Shown: positions 49,579-58,231, numbered from the stretch's first letter. The stretch: 64,000 bases of DNA from Streptomyces vilmorinianum (GCF_005517195.1 NZ_CP040244.1:62001-126000), one strand, 5' to 3'. Numbers and translations: made by a program. The notes: generated by a model from the sequence alone, not told the origin.

Positions 49579-50751
49579 GTGACCGTGGAGAGCACTGCCG
49601 CGCGCAAGACGACGCGACGCAGCAGCGGCACCAAGCGCACTGCCAGCGCCAGCGCGGGCGCCAAGAAGTCCCAGACTTCCGAGCCCGAGCTCGTTCAGCT
49701 GCTGACGCCTGAAGGGGAGCGCGTCCAGCACCCCGATTACGACATCGATCTGAGCGCCGACGAGCTGCGCGGCCTCTATCGCGACATGGTTCTCACCCGC
49801 CGCTTCGACGCCGAGGCCACCTCCCTGCAGCGTCAGGGCGAGCTGGGCCTGTGGGCGTCGCTGCTCGGCCAGGAGGCCGCGCAGATCGGCTCCGCCCGCG
49901 CGCTGCGCGACGACGACTACGTCTTCCCGACATACCGGGAGCACGGCGTCGCCTGGTGCCGCGGGGTCGACCCGGCGAACCTGCTGGGCATGTTCCGCGG
50001 TGTGAACCACGGAGGCTGGGACCCCAACAGCAACAACTTCCACCTGTACACGATCGTCATCGGCTCGCAGACCCTGCACGCCACCGGCTACGCCATGGGC
50101 GTCGCCAAGGACGGCGCGGACTCGGCCGTGATCGCGTACTTCGGCGACGGCGCGTCCAGCCAGGGCGATGTCGCCGAGTCCTTCACCTTCTCCGCGGTCT
50201 ACAACGCCCCGGTCGTGTTCTTCTGCCAGAACAACCAGTGGGCGATCTCCGAGCCCACCGAGAAGCAGATGCGCGTGCCGCTCTACCAGCGCGCGCAGGG
50301 CTTCGGCTTCCCCGGCGTCCGCGTCGACGGCAACGACGTCCTCGCGTGCCTGGCCGTGACCCGGTGGGCGCTCGAGCGTGCCCGCCGCGGCGAGGGCCCG
50401 ACCCTGGTCGAGGCGTTCACCTACCGCATGGGCGCCCACACCACCTCCGACGACCCGACCAAGTACCGCGCCGACGAGGAGCGCGAGGCCTGGGAGGCGA
50501 AGGACCCGATCCTGCGGCTCAGGGCGTACCTGGAGCGCGAGGGGCACGCCGACGCGGCCTTCTTCGACGCCCTGGAGGAGGAGAGCGAGACGCTCGGCAA
50601 GCGCGTCCGCGAGGCCGTCCGTTCCATGCCCGACCCGGATCACATGGCGATCTTCGAGAATGTCTACGCCGACGGGCACGCGCTCGTCGACGAGGAGCGC
50701 GCGCAGTTCGCCGCGTACCAGGCGTCGTTCGCGGATGGCGAGGTCAAGTAA
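49579..50751 (+). CDS. bkdA2: Branched-chain keto-acid dehydrogenase E1 alpha (cassette 2)
   Basis: A 390-residue thiamine-diphosphate enzyme subunit. The N-terminal 35 residues are basic and Ala/Ser/Thr-rich. The TPP motif starts at FGDGASSQGDVAESF and ends at CQNNQWAIS, and RMGAHTTSDDPTKYR is the family block. GTG 49579 has GGAGGA eight bases upstream. It differs clearly from the cassette 1 copy, with HGGWDPNSNN in place of TGYDPREHR, so the two may use different keto acids. The frame upstream of the GTG has no homology. Confidence 0.94.
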   Translation: MTVESTAARKTTRRSSGTKRTASASAGAKKSQTSEPELVQLLTPEGERVQHPDYDIDLSADELRGLYRDMVLTRRFDAEATSLQRQGELGLWASLLGQEAAQIGSARALRDDDYVFPTYREHGVAWCRGVDPANLLGMFRGVNHGGWDPNSNNFHLYTIVIGSQTLHATGYAMGVAKDGADSAVIAYFGDGASSQGDVAESFTFSAVYNAPVVFFCQNNQWAISEPTEKQMRVPLYQRAQGFGFPGVRVDGNDVLACLAVTRWALERARRGEGPTLVEAFTYRMGAHTTSDDPTKYRADEEREAWEAKDPILRLRAYLEREGHADAAFFDALEEESETLGKRVREAVRSMPDPDHMAIFENVYADGHALVDEERAQFAAYQASFADGEVK

Positions 50752-50753
50752 CC

Positions 50754-51734
50754 ATGGCTGTACAGAAGCTTCCCCTGGCCAAGGCGCTCAACGAGTCGCT
50801 CCGCAAGGCCCTGGAGTCCGACCCCAAGGTCCTGATCATGGGCGAGGACGTCGGCAAGCTCGGCGGTGTCTTCCGGGTCACCGACGGTCTGCAGAAGGAC
50901 TTCGGCGAGGACCGGGTCATCGACACCCCGCTCGCCGAGTCCGGCATCGTCGGCACCGCGATCGGTCTGGCCCTGCGCGGCTACCGGCCCGTCGTGGAGA
51001 TCCAGTTCGACGGTTTCGTCTTCCCCGCGTACGACCAGATCGTCACCCAGCTCGCCAAGATGCACGCCCGCGCGCTCGGCAAGATCAAGCTGCCGGTCGT
51101 CGTCCGTATCCCCTACGGCGGCGGCATCGGCGCGGTGGAGCACCACTCCGAGTCCCCCGAGGCGCTCTTCGCGCACGTCGCGGGCCTCAAGGTGGTCTCG
51201 CCCTCGACCTCCTCCGACGCGTACTGGATGCTCCAGCAGGCCATCCAGAGCGACGACCCGGTCATCTTCTTCGAGCCCAAGCGCCGCTACTGGGACAAGG
51301 GCGAGGTCGACACCGAGGCCATCCCGGGCGAGCTGCACAAGGCGCGGGTGGCGCGCGAGGGCAGCGACCTCACGCTCGCCGCGTACGGCCCGATGGTGAA
51401 GGTCTGTCTGGAGGCCGCCGCGGCCGCCCAGGAGGAGGGCAAGTCGGTGGAGGTCCTGGACCTGCGCTCGATGTCCCCGATCGACTTCGACACGATCCAG
51501 ACCTCGGTCGAGAAGACCCGCCACCTGGTCGTGGTCCACGAGGCCCCGGTCTTCTACGGCTCCGGCGCGGAGATCGCCGCCCGGATCACCGAGCGCTGCT
51601 TCTACCACCTGGAGGCCCCCGTCCTGCGGGTCGGCGGCTACCACGCGCCGTATCCGCCGGCGCGCCTGGAGGAGGAGTACCTGCCGGGCCTGGACCGCGT
51701 GCTCGACGCCGTCGACCGCTCGCTGGCGTACTGA
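50754..51734 (+). CDS. bkdB2: Branched-chain keto-acid dehydrogenase E1 beta (cassette 2)
   Basis: A 326-residue E1 beta subunit. It has GEDVGKLGGVFRVTDGLQKDFGEDR, GIGAVEHHSESPEALF and GGYHAPYPPARLEEEYLP. It begins two bases after the bkdA2 stop, and the E2 gene begins 10 bases after its own stop. It should form the alpha2-beta2 E1 with the upstream gene product. Confidence 0.95.
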   Translation: MAVQKLPLAKALNESLRKALESDPKVLIMGEDVGKLGGVFRVTDGLQKDFGEDRVIDTPLAESGIVGTAIGLALRGYRPVVEIQFDGFVFPAYDQIVTQLAKMHARALGKIKLPVVVRIPYGGGIGAVEHHSESPEALFAHVAGLKVVSPSTSSDAYWMLQQAIQSDDPVIFFEPKRRYWDKGEVDTEAIPGELHKARVAREGSDLTLAAYGPMVKVCLEAAAAAQEEGKSVEVLDLRSMSPIDFDTIQTSVEKTRHLVVVHEAPVFYGSGAEIAARITERCFYHLEAPVLRVGGYHAPYPPARLEEEYLPGLDRVLDAVDRSLAY

Positions 51735-51744
51735 GGAGAGCATC

Positions 51745-53145
51745 GTGACGATCCGCGAATTCAAGATGCCCGACGTGGGCGAGGGCCTCACCGAGGCCGA
51801 GATCCTCAAGTGGTACGTCCAGCCCGGTGACACCGTCACCGACGGGCAGGTCGTGTGCGAGGTCGAGACGGCGAAGGCGGCCGTCGAGCTGCCGATCCCG
51901 TTCGACGGCACGGTCCACGAGCTGCGCTTCCCCGAGGGGACGACGGTCGACGTCGGCCAGGTGATCATCTCGGTGAACGTCGGCGGCGCGGGTCCGGCCG
52001 AGACTCCGGCGCCCGCGGCTCCCGCGGCCGCTCCGGCGCCCGAGGCCGAGGAGCCCGAGCCGCAGGGCCGGCAGCCGGTCCTGGTCGGTTACGGCGTGGC
52101 CGCGAGCTCCACCAAGCGCCGGGCGCGCAAGACCACGGTCGAGGCTCCCGCCGCCGCGCCCGTATCCGCTCCTGTCTCCGTACCGGAGCAGCTGAACGGG
52201 CACGGCGGTGTCGCCACCGCCGCACGCCCGCTGGCCAAGCCGCCGGTGCGCAAGCTCGCCAAGGACCTCGGGGTCGACCTCGCGACGGTCACCCCGACCG
52301 GCCCGGACGGGATCATCACCCGCGAGGACGTCCACGCGGCGGCCGCCCCGGCGCCCGCCGTCGCCGCACCCGCGCCGGTGGCGGCTCCGGTGACCGCTCC
52401 GGCAGTCGCGGCCGAGGCACCCGCCGTCGCCGTCTCGGCGGAGGCGCGGGAGACCCGTATCCCGATCAAGGGCGTACGGAAGGCCACGGCGGCGGCGATG
52501 GTCGGCTCGGCCTTCACCGCGCCGCACGTCACCGAGTTCGTGACCTTCGACATCACGCGCACGATGAAGCTGGTCGAGGAGCTCAAGTCCGACAAGGACA
52601 TGGCGGGCCTGCGGGTCAACCCGCTCCTCCTCATCGCCAAGGCCGTCCTGGTCGCCGCCAAGCGCAACCCGGACATCAACGCGGCCTGGGACGAGGCGAA
52701 CCAGGAGATCGTGCTCAAGCACTACGTCAACCTGGGCATCGCCGCGGCCACCCCGCGCGGTCTGATCGTGCCGAACATCAAGGACGCGCACGCCCAGACC
52801 CTGCCGGAGCTGTCGAAGTCCCTGAGCGAGCTGGTCGCCACCGCCCGCGAGGGCAAGACGACCCCGGCGGCGATGCAGGGCGGCACGTTCACCATCACCA
52901 ACGTCGGCGTCTTCGGCGTCGACACCGGTACCCCGATCCTGAACCCGGGCGAGTCCGCGATCCTCGCGGTCGGTGCGATCAAGCTCCAGCCGTGGGTCCA
53001 CAAGGGCAAGGTGAAGCCGCGTCAGGTGACGACGCTGGCCCTGTCGTTCGACCACCGCCTGGTGGACGGCGAGCTCGGTTCCAAGTTCCTGGCGGACGTC
53101 GCCGCGATCCTGGAGCAGCCGAAGAGGCTCATCACCTGGGCGTAA
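51745..53145 (+). CDS. bkdC2: Branched-chain keto-acid dehydrogenase E2 (cassette 2)
   Basis: A 466-residue acyltransferase. It contains a lipoyl domain with Lys44 in ETAKAAVELP, an Ala/Pro linker, a subunit-binding domain (about 170-205, VRKLAKDLGVDLATVTPTGPDG) and a catalytic domain ending DHRLVDGELGSKF. GTG 51745 has GAGGAGAG upstream. The stop is 14 bp before a perfect parS site. As with cassette 1, no E3 gene follows. The hairpin at 53186-53219 is the likely terminator. Confidence 0.95.
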   Translation: MTIREFKMPDVGEGLTEAEILKWYVQPGDTVTDGQVVCEVETAKAAVELPIPFDGTVHELRFPEGTTVDVGQVIISVNVGGAGPAETPAPAAPAAAPAPEAEEPEPQGRQPVLVGYGVAASSTKRRARKTTVEAPAAAPVSAPVSVPEQLNGHGGVATAARPLAKPPVRKLAKDLGVDLATVTPTGPDGIITREDVHAAAAPAPAVAAPAPVAAPVTAPAVAAEAPAVAVSAEARETRIPIKGVRKATAAAMVGSAFTAPHVTEFVTFDITRTMKLVEELKSDKDMAGLRVNPLLLIAKAVLVAAKRNPDINAAWDEANQEIVLKHYVNLGIAAATPRGLIVPNIKDAHAQTLPELSKSLSELVATAREGKTTPAAMQGGTFTITNVGVFGVDTGTPILNPGESAILAVGAIKLQPWVHKGKVKPRQVTTLALSFDHRLVDGELGSKFLADVAAILEQPKRLITWA

Positions 53146-53159
53146 AGAGTCAGAAGTGC

Positions 53160-53173
53160 GTTTCACGTGAAAC
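53160..53173. promoter_or_regulatory. parS site (ParB binding) after bkdC2
   Basis: A second perfect GTTTCACGTGAAAC, 14 bp after the bkdC2 stop codon. It also provides the last codons and stop (TTC-ACG-TGA) of the minus-strand frame that ends here. It is 18.1 kb from the other perfect parS. Confidence 0.92.
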
Positions 53174-53438
53174 GCCGGGACGGCGAAGGGCCCGGACGCC
53201 TGTGGGCGTCCGGGCCCTTGCCTCTGCCCGTCGACCGCGGCACGGCCCGCAGACCGAGCGCGAAGCCGAGCGCGAAGCCGAGCGCGAAGCGGCTCGTACA
53301 GCCGTACTCCTGCATGAGCTGACGTACGCGTCGTTGCACGGTGCGTTTGCTCAGGGCAAGCGCGCGTGAGATGCGCTCGTCGCTCCACCCCCGCACCAGT
53401 AACTCGACGATGTACTGATTGTCCACAGCGTCGTGCAC
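53163..53438 (-). CDS. Small LuxR-type helix-turn-helix protein, possibly decayed
   Basis: A 91-residue frame starting at GTG 53438 with GGAGACGAG upstream. Residues about 1-50 form a LuxR/GerE helix-turn-helix (LLVRGWSDERISRALALSKRTVQRRVRQLM), a part usually found at the C-terminus of longer regulators. After it comes a repeat, ALGFALGFALG, coded by 12-bp copies, then a basic tail coded in part by a terminator hairpin and in part by parS. This makes the C-terminal 35 residues look like read-through into non-coding DNA. It may be a short real regulator or a remnant. Confidence 0.5.
   Translation of the reverse strand: MHDAVDNQYIVELLVRGWSDERISRALALSKRTVQRRVRQLMQEYGCTSRFALGFALGFALGLRAVPRSTGRGKGPDAHRRPGPSPSRRFT
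53186..53219. terminator. Terminator after bkdC2
   Basis: A perfect 15-bp stem (53186-53200 and 53205-53219) with a TGTG loop, 40 bp after the bkdC2 stop. It lies inside the 3' part of the minus-strand helix-turn-helix frame. Confidence 0.85.
53419..53427 (+). promoter_or_regulatory. DnaA-box sequence in helix-turn-helix gene
   Basis: A perfect TTGTCCACA lies in the first codons of the minus-strand frame (encoding VDNQ). It may be chance within coding DNA, but it is close to a parS site. Confidence 0.35.
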
Positions 53439-53473
53439 GCCTCGTCTCCTCCTGCTTCCGCAGCCCCCGGGTC

Positions 53474-53641
53474 TTGGCGATCTCGGCCACGGTAACCGCT
53501 TCCGACGGCGGTACCGGCGTGTGCAACTACGAGATGTGCGAGGAGGGTCGCATCAACTTCCGTGTCGCGGTGCGCAACGGCAGCACCGCCGCCAGCACGG
53601 CCGCGACCAGCTGGTCCGGCTACATCCCGATCGGCAGCTGA
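53474..53641 (+). pseudogene. C-terminal fragment of a lost secreted-type protein
   Basis: The plus frame from about 53474 to the TGA at 53641 reads ISATVTASDGGTGVCNYEMC then EEGRINFRVAVRNGSTAAST and ends YIPIGS. It has Streptomyces codon bias and a protein-like mix with two Cys. There is no ATG or GTG start and no signal peptide, only a TTG at 53474, so it looks like the end of a gene whose 5' part was replaced. I do not recognise the family. It ends just before a strong terminator, which fits a true gene end. Confidence 0.4.
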
Positions 53642-53664
53642 CCGGCTGATCCCTTCCCGACAGT

Positions 53665-53693
53665 CAGGCCCGTCCGCATCGCGGACGGGCCTG
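53665..53693. terminator. Terminator hairpin before GntR gene
   Basis: A perfect 13-bp stem, CAGGCCCGTCCGC (53665-53677) with its complement (53681-53693), and an ATC loop, 24 bp after the fragment's stop codon. Confidence 0.8.
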
Positions 53694-53727
53694 CCTGTTG
53701 CACCCCTCTTGTATCTAAGCTGTGCGC

Positions 53728-54369
53728 ATGGCATCCGCACCCCCAGCAGCCGACCGTGTCTACATGCACGTCAAGCAGGCCGTTCTCGACCGCCGGTACG
53801 AGGGAGGGACCCTGCTCACCGAGGGCGAACTCGCCCAGGCCGTAGGGGTCTCCCGCACCCCCGTACGGGAAGCGCTGCTCAAGCTGGAGATGGAAGGGCT
53901 GCTCAAGCTCTATCCGAAGAAGGGCGCCCTCGTCCTCGCCGTCTCCGCGCAGGAGATCGCCGATGTCGTCGAAACCCGGCTGCTCGTCGAGGAGTTCGCC
54001 GTCCGCCGCGCCGTGCCCGCGCCGGCCTCCCTGATCGAGCGCCTCGAAGAGCTCCTGGAGGAGCAGCGCCGACGGGCCGAGGCCGGGGACCTCGCCGAGG
54101 TCGCCGTCACCGACCGCTGCTTCCACGCCGAGATCGTCAAGCACGCCGGCAACCAGATCCTCGCCCGCCTCTACGACCAGCTGCGCGACCGTCAGCTGCG
54201 CATGGGCGTCGCCGTCATGCAGTCCCAGCCCGACCGCATCGCCAAGAACATCACCGAGCACGCCGAGATCCTGGAGCGGATCAGGGCCGGTGACACGGAG
54301 GGCGCCGCCCACTGCGTCCGGCAGCACCTGAGCTGGGTCAAGGTCCTGGTCCGGGGTGAGGCCCGGTGA
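53728..54369 (+). CDS. GntR-family regulator (FadR/FCD type)
   Basis: A 213-residue regulator with an N-terminal winged helix (VKQAVLDRRYEGGTLLTEGELAQAVGVSRTPVREALLKLEMEGLL) and a C-terminal FCD helical domain with the metal-binding pattern (VETRLLVEEFAVRRA, DRCFHAEIVKHAGN and TEHAEILERI). It probably responds to a carboxylic acid. ATG 53728 is chosen; a GTG at 53722 is also in frame. TATCTA at 53712-53717 could be a -10 box that makes the message leaderless. It overlaps the MFS gene by GTGA, so it likely controls that transporter. Confidence 0.9.
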   Translation: MASAPPAADRVYMHVKQAVLDRRYEGGTLLTEGELAQAVGVSRTPVREALLKLEMEGLLKLYPKKGALVLAVSAQEIADVVETRLLVEEFAVRRAVPAPASLIERLEELLEEQRRRAEAGDLAEVAVTDRCFHAEIVKHAGNQILARLYDQLRDRQLRMGVAVMQSQPDRIAKNITEHAEILERIRAGDTEGAAHCVRQHLSWVKVLVRGEAR

Positions 54370-55679
54370 GCGGACGGGGCCTCGGACCGGCCGCCACCCT
54401 GCCCGGCGACCCTCCCGGCGGCCGGCGCGCCGCCCTCGTGTGGGGCGTGGGCGTCGCCGTCTACTTCGTCGCCGTCATCTTCCGTACGTCACTGGGCGTC
54501 GCCGGACTCGACGCCGCCGACCGCTTCGACGTCAACGCCTCCGCGCTCTCCACCTTCTCCATCCTCCAGCTCCTCGTCTACGCCGGCATGCAGATACCCG
54601 TCGGCCTCATGGTCGACCGGCTCGGCACCAAGAGGGTGCTGACGATCGGCGTCGTGCTGTTCACCGTCGGGCAGCTGGGCTTCGCGCTCTCCCCCTCGTA
54701 CGGCATGGCGCTCGCCTCCCGCGCGCTGCTCGGCTGCGGCGACGCGATGACCTTCATCAGCGTGCTCCGGCTCGGCACCCGCTGGTTCCCCGCCCGGCGC
54801 GGCCCCCTGATCGGCCAGGTCGCGGCCCTCTTCGGCATGGCGGGCAACCTCGTCTCGACGATCTTCATCGCCCGCGCGCTGCACGGCCTGGGCTGGACGA
54901 CGACCTTCGTCGGCAGCTCGATCGCGGGCGTCGTCGTCCTCGCCCTCCTGCTGCTCTTCCTCAAGGACCACCCCGAGGGCCACGAGCCGCAGCCCGTCGC
55001 GCACGCCGGCGCGGCGTTCGTCCGCCGCCAGATCGCCGAGTCCTGGCGAGAGCCCGGTACCCGGCTCGGCATGTGGGTGCACTTCACCACCCAGTTCCCG
55101 GCCATGGTGTTCCTGCTGCTCTGGGGCCTGCCGTTCCTGGTGGTGGCCCAGGGCCTGAGCCGGGGCGCCGCCGGGGAGCTGCTGACGCTCGTGGTGCTCT
55201 CCAACATGGTGGTGGGGCTCGCGTACGGGCAGATCATCGCCCGGCACCACGCGGCCAGGGCCCCGCTGGCCCTCGGCACGGTCGCCGCGACCGCGCTGCT
55301 GTGGGGCGCCACCCTCGCGTACCCCGGCGACCGGGCGCCGCTGTGGCTCCTGATCACCCTCTGCGCCGTCCTCGGCACCTGCGGACCCGCGTCGATGATC
55401 GGCTTCGACTTCGCCCGCCCGGCCAATCCGCCGGAGCGTCAGGGAACGGCCTCGGGAATCGTCAACATGGGTGGTTTCGTCGCCTCGATGACGACCCTGC
55501 TCGCGGTCGGCGTCCTCCTCGACGCGACCGGAGACGACTACCGGATCGCCTTCTCCTCCGTCTTCGTCCTGGAGACACTGGGCATCGTGCAGATCCTGCG
55601 CCTGAAGGCCCGCACGGCCCGCAGGGAACGGGAACGCCTCGTCGCCAGCCGCGTCGAGGCCGTGCACGTACCGGCGTGA
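54366..55679 (+). CDS. MFS transporter
   Basis: A 437-residue major facilitator with about 12 membrane segments. The first-half loop motif GLMVDRLGTKRVL matches the MFS A motif. The strands between are typical of nitrate/sugar-acid type carriers of the NarK/ACS-like group, but I cannot tell the substrate. It is coupled to the GntR gene by GTGA. After the stop come 12-bp tandem repeats and the convergent mycothiol-dependent enzyme gene. Confidence 0.9.
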   Translation: MSGRGLGPAATLPGDPPGGRRAALVWGVGVAVYFVAVIFRTSLGVAGLDAADRFDVNASALSTFSILQLLVYAGMQIPVGLMVDRLGTKRVLTIGVVLFTVGQLGFALSPSYGMALASRALLGCGDAMTFISVLRLGTRWFPARRGPLIGQVAALFGMAGNLVSTIFIARALHGLGWTTTFVGSSIAGVVVLALLLLFLKDHPEGHEPQPVAHAGAAFVRRQIAESWREPGTRLGMWVHFTTQFPAMVFLLLWGLPFLVVAQGLSRGAAGELLTLVVLSNMVVGLAYGQIIARHHAARAPLALGTVAATALLWGATLAYPGDRAPLWLLITLCAVLGTCGPASMIGFDFARPANPPERQGTASGIVNMGGFVASMTTLLAVGVLLDATGDDYRIAFSSVFVLETLGIVQILRLKARTARRERERLVASRVEAVHVPA

Positions 55680-55680
55680 C

Positions 55681-55776
55681 GGACCGCCCGGTGGGCCGCC
55701 CGGCGGATCGCCCGGTGGACCGCCCGGCGGATCGCCCGGTGGGCCGCCCGGTGGATCGCCCGGTGGGCCGCCCCGG
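55681..55776. repeat. 12-bp GGNCGCCCGGTG tandem array
   Basis: Eight tandem 12-bp units, such as GATCGCCCGGTG and GGCCGCCCGGTG, fill the gap between two convergent genes. No terminator hairpin is seen apart from this array, whose GC-rich units could pair with each other. Confidence 0.9.
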
Positions 55777-55780
55777 TGGA

Positions 55781-56608
55781 CTACCGGGGCGTCACCGCGA
55801 AGTTGTCCAGGATCGCCTGCGCCAGGTCCATGTCGCCCTCGGTCTTGATCCGGTCGGCCACCTCGGCCGGCCGGACGCGGCCGCAGGCCAGCCTGACGTA
55901 CGTCTCCCAGTCCATCGCCAGCGTCGCCAGCGGGCCGAGCGAGGGCGCTCCGTCGACCGACCCGCGGCCCTCCGCGTCCACCCGTACCGTCCGCAGGAAC
56001 TCCACCGGACCGTGCACGTCGAGGACGACCGCCGAACTCGCCGGCGCCCCCGCGTCCTTGGCGACCACCTTCGGCAGCCCCTCGAGGAGCACGTCACGGG
56101 TGACCAGGGCGCCGGGGGAGTCCAGGTTGCCCGGCTGCCCGAGCGTGGCGCGCAGGTCCTGCTCGTGGACCCAGACGTCGAAGGCCCGCAGCCGGTAGGC
56201 GAGTTCCAGGGTCTGCTCGGCGCCGAGCGGGGCGCGGATCAGATGGTCCGGCCGGCGGTTCTCGTTGCGCAGCTGGCGGGCGCGGCGGATGAGGACGTAC
56301 TCCAGCTCCGAGGTCATCTCGGGGCCGGTGTGGTGCCGCCGCACATCGACCTGCATCTCCATGTAGCGGGCGAACTCACTGCGTACGTGGTAGAGATCGC
56401 GCGGCAGCGAGTGGATGGGGCGCGGGTCGCCGAGCATCTCGCACTCCATGCCGATCACATGGGACACGATGTCGCGCACCGACCAGCCCGGGCACGGGGT
56501 GGCGCGATTCCATTCGCCTTCCACGAGCGGCTGCACCAGCTCGGCTATCGCCTCGATGGAGTGGGTCCAGGCGTCGGCGTAGGTCTGAAGGCTGGGATGG
56601 ACGGTCAC
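55781..56608 (-). CDS. Maleylpyruvate isomerase-family mycothiol-dependent enzyme
   Basis: A 275-residue DinB-like protein of the mycothiol-dependent family. The N-terminal helical metal-binding domain has WTHSIEAIAELVQPL, CPGWSVRDIVSHVIGME with a conserved His, and the third ligand region around VHEQDLRATLG. The C-terminal domain (about 190-270) is SCP2-like. GTG 56608 is the start. The substrate is unknown. Such enzymes use mycothiol to isomerise or detoxify organic compounds. Confidence 0.87.
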   Translation of the reverse strand: MTVHPSLQTYADAWTHSIEAIAELVQPLVEGEWNRATPCPGWSVRDIVSHVIGMECEMLGDPRPIHSLPRDLYHVRSEFARYMEMQVDVRRHHTGPEMTSELEYVLIRRARQLRNENRRPDHLIRAPLGAEQTLELAYRLRAFDVWVHEQDLRATLGQPGNLDSPGALVTRDVLLEGLPKVVAKDAGAPASSAVVLDVHGPVEFLRTVRVDAEGRGSVDGAPSLGPLATLAMDWETYVRLACGRVRPAEVADRIKTEGDMDLAQAILDNFAVTPR

Positions 56609-56766
56609 GGGACCCCTCGGCGGTTCTTCTGCGGTGCGCGGGCTGAAAACATGACTGCGTGGGAGGCTCGGACGCTAAGTTACGCTGCCCGAAGGCACCC
56701 CGGCAGTGCTTTCGTGTGACGATCGTAGGCCCGTGTTGACGGCTCGAATGCCAGGACGGTGGTAGT

Positions 56767-57576
56767 GTGCGCGCCTCGCTGATCCAGATCGCAGTAGACC
56801 CGGATGAATCGGTTGATTCTCGCCGAGCACGGGTGGCCGGGCTGGTACGGGAGGAGCGCGGCGCCGCGGATCTCGTCGTCCTGCCGGAGCTGTGGCCGAT
56901 GGGGGCGTTCGCGTACGAGTCCTTCGCGGCGGAGTCCGAGTCGGTGAACGGTCCCACGCCCGGCCCGACGTACGAGGCGATGGCGGCGGCCGCCCGGGAC
57001 GCGGAGGTCTGGCTGCACGCCGGCTCGGTCGTCGAGGCGGCGGGCGGAGCCCTCTACAACACCTCGCTCGTCTTCTCCCCCGCCGGCGAACTGGCCGCCA
57101 CCTACCGGAAGATCCACCGCTTCGGCTTCGACAAGGGCGAGGCCGTCATGATGGCGGCGGGGGACGAACTGGTGACGGTCGCCCTGCCCGGCCTGACGGT
57201 GGGTGTGGGCACCTGTTACGACCTGCGCTTCCCCGAGCTGTTCCGGGGCCTGGTGGACGCGGGCGCGCAGGCCTTCGTCCTTCCGGCGGGCTGGCCGGCG
57301 CGCCGCCGCGCCCACTGGACGCTCCTCGCCCGGGCCCGGGCGGTGGAGAACCAGGCGTACATGCTGGCCTGCGGCACGGCGGGCACGCACGCGGGCGTGG
57401 AGCAGGCCGGCCACTCGATCGTGGTGGACCCGTGGGGCGAGGTCCTCGCGGAGGCGGGCCCGGGCGAGGAGATCCTGCGGGTCGAGCTCGACCCGGCGAA
57501 GGTGACGACGACACGCGAGCAGTTCCCGGCGCTGAAGGACCGGGTGCTGGGCGTGGCGCGGCCGGAACGGGGCTGA
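56767..57576 (+). CDS. Carbon-nitrogen hydrolase (nitrilase superfamily)
   Basis: A 269-residue amidase-type enzyme. The catalytic triad is visible: Glu in LPELWPMG, Lys in YRKIHRFGFDKGE and Cys in GTCYDLRFPELFR. The family is close to omega-amidase/Nit2-like members, which hydrolyse small amides or deaminated glutathione. GTG 56767 is the start; no ribosome site is clear. The gene stands alone. Confidence 0.93.
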   Translation: MRASLIQIAVDPDESVDSRRARVAGLVREERGAADLVVLPELWPMGAFAYESFAAESESVNGPTPGPTYEAMAAAARDAEVWLHAGSVVEAAGGALYNTSLVFSPAGELAATYRKIHRFGFDKGEAVMMAAGDELVTVALPGLTVGVGTCYDLRFPELFRGLVDAGAQAFVLPAGWPARRRAHWTLLARARAVENQAYMLACGTAGTHAGVEQAGHSIVVDPWGEVLAEAGPGEEILRVELDPAKVTTTREQFPALKDRVLGVARPERG

Positions 57577-57709
57577 GGGCCGCCGCGGTGGCGCGGGCGT
57601 GACGGGGCGTCGCGTCCGATCCCGTACGCCTCCGGGCGCGCCGGCGCACTCCACTCCACTCCACTCCGCGACCGAGTGCCTCGCCGGTCCCTGGTCCTCG
57701 TCCTGCGGC

Positions 57710-58201
57710 CTAGTCCTCGCGTTCCCGCTCCGCCATCCGGATCACGCACACCGCGACCGCGATCAGCAGCGCCGCGTCGGTGTCCTCGCGGACGACGTTG
57801 ACGGCGTACGTGTCCCGGACGCGGAACCACTGCCGGGAGATGTGGGCGAGCAGTTCACCGTCGTACTCGACGGTGAACTCCCGGTCCAGGATCCGGCCGC
57901 TGACGTCCAGCTCGGTGCCCTCGACCAGCGTGACCCGGTAGTGGTTGCGGAGCAGCGAGAGCCGCTTGCGGCGGATCGTGGCGAGCGGCCGGTCGTCGCG
58001 CTCGATCGTCATCGTGTCCCGCAGGCTGAACATCTTCTGCCGCAGCGTGACGAGGACCTGCCCGGCGGGGTCCTTCAGCTCCAGGGTGTCGCGCAGCCGC
58101 AGGGCCTTGCCGTCGACGAGGAAGGCGTGGCGCCCGTTCTCGTCCTCGATCCAGTAGTCGTCGCCGATGGCGAAGATTTTGTCCCGTACGAGGTATTTCA
58201 T
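57710..58201 (-). CDS. LURP-one-related (tubby-like) protein
   Basis: A 163-residue protein of the LURP-one/scramblase-like fold. It consists of repeated beta strands of the type GDDYWIEDENGRHAFLVDGKALRLRDTLELKD, MFSLRDTMTIERDDRPLATI and DREFTVEYDGELLAHI. The C-terminus has a hydrophobic stretch (AALLIAVAVCVIRM). The role in bacteria is unknown. Plant relatives function in defence, and the fold binds phospholipid in others. ATG 58201 is the start. A DUF4239 membrane protein gene lies 30 bp upstream on the same strand, so the two may form an operon. Confidence 0.85.
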   Translation of the reverse strand: MKYLVRDKIFAIGDDYWIEDENGRHAFLVDGKALRLRDTLELKDPAGQVLVTLRQKMFSLRDTMTIERDDRPLATIRRKRLSLLRNHYRVTLVEGTELDVSGRILDREFTVEYDGELLAHISRQWFRVRDTYAVNVVREDTDAALLIAVAVCVIRMAERERED

Positions 58202-58231
58202 GCTGCCAGGGCTTCCCCGGCGGGCGCCGGT

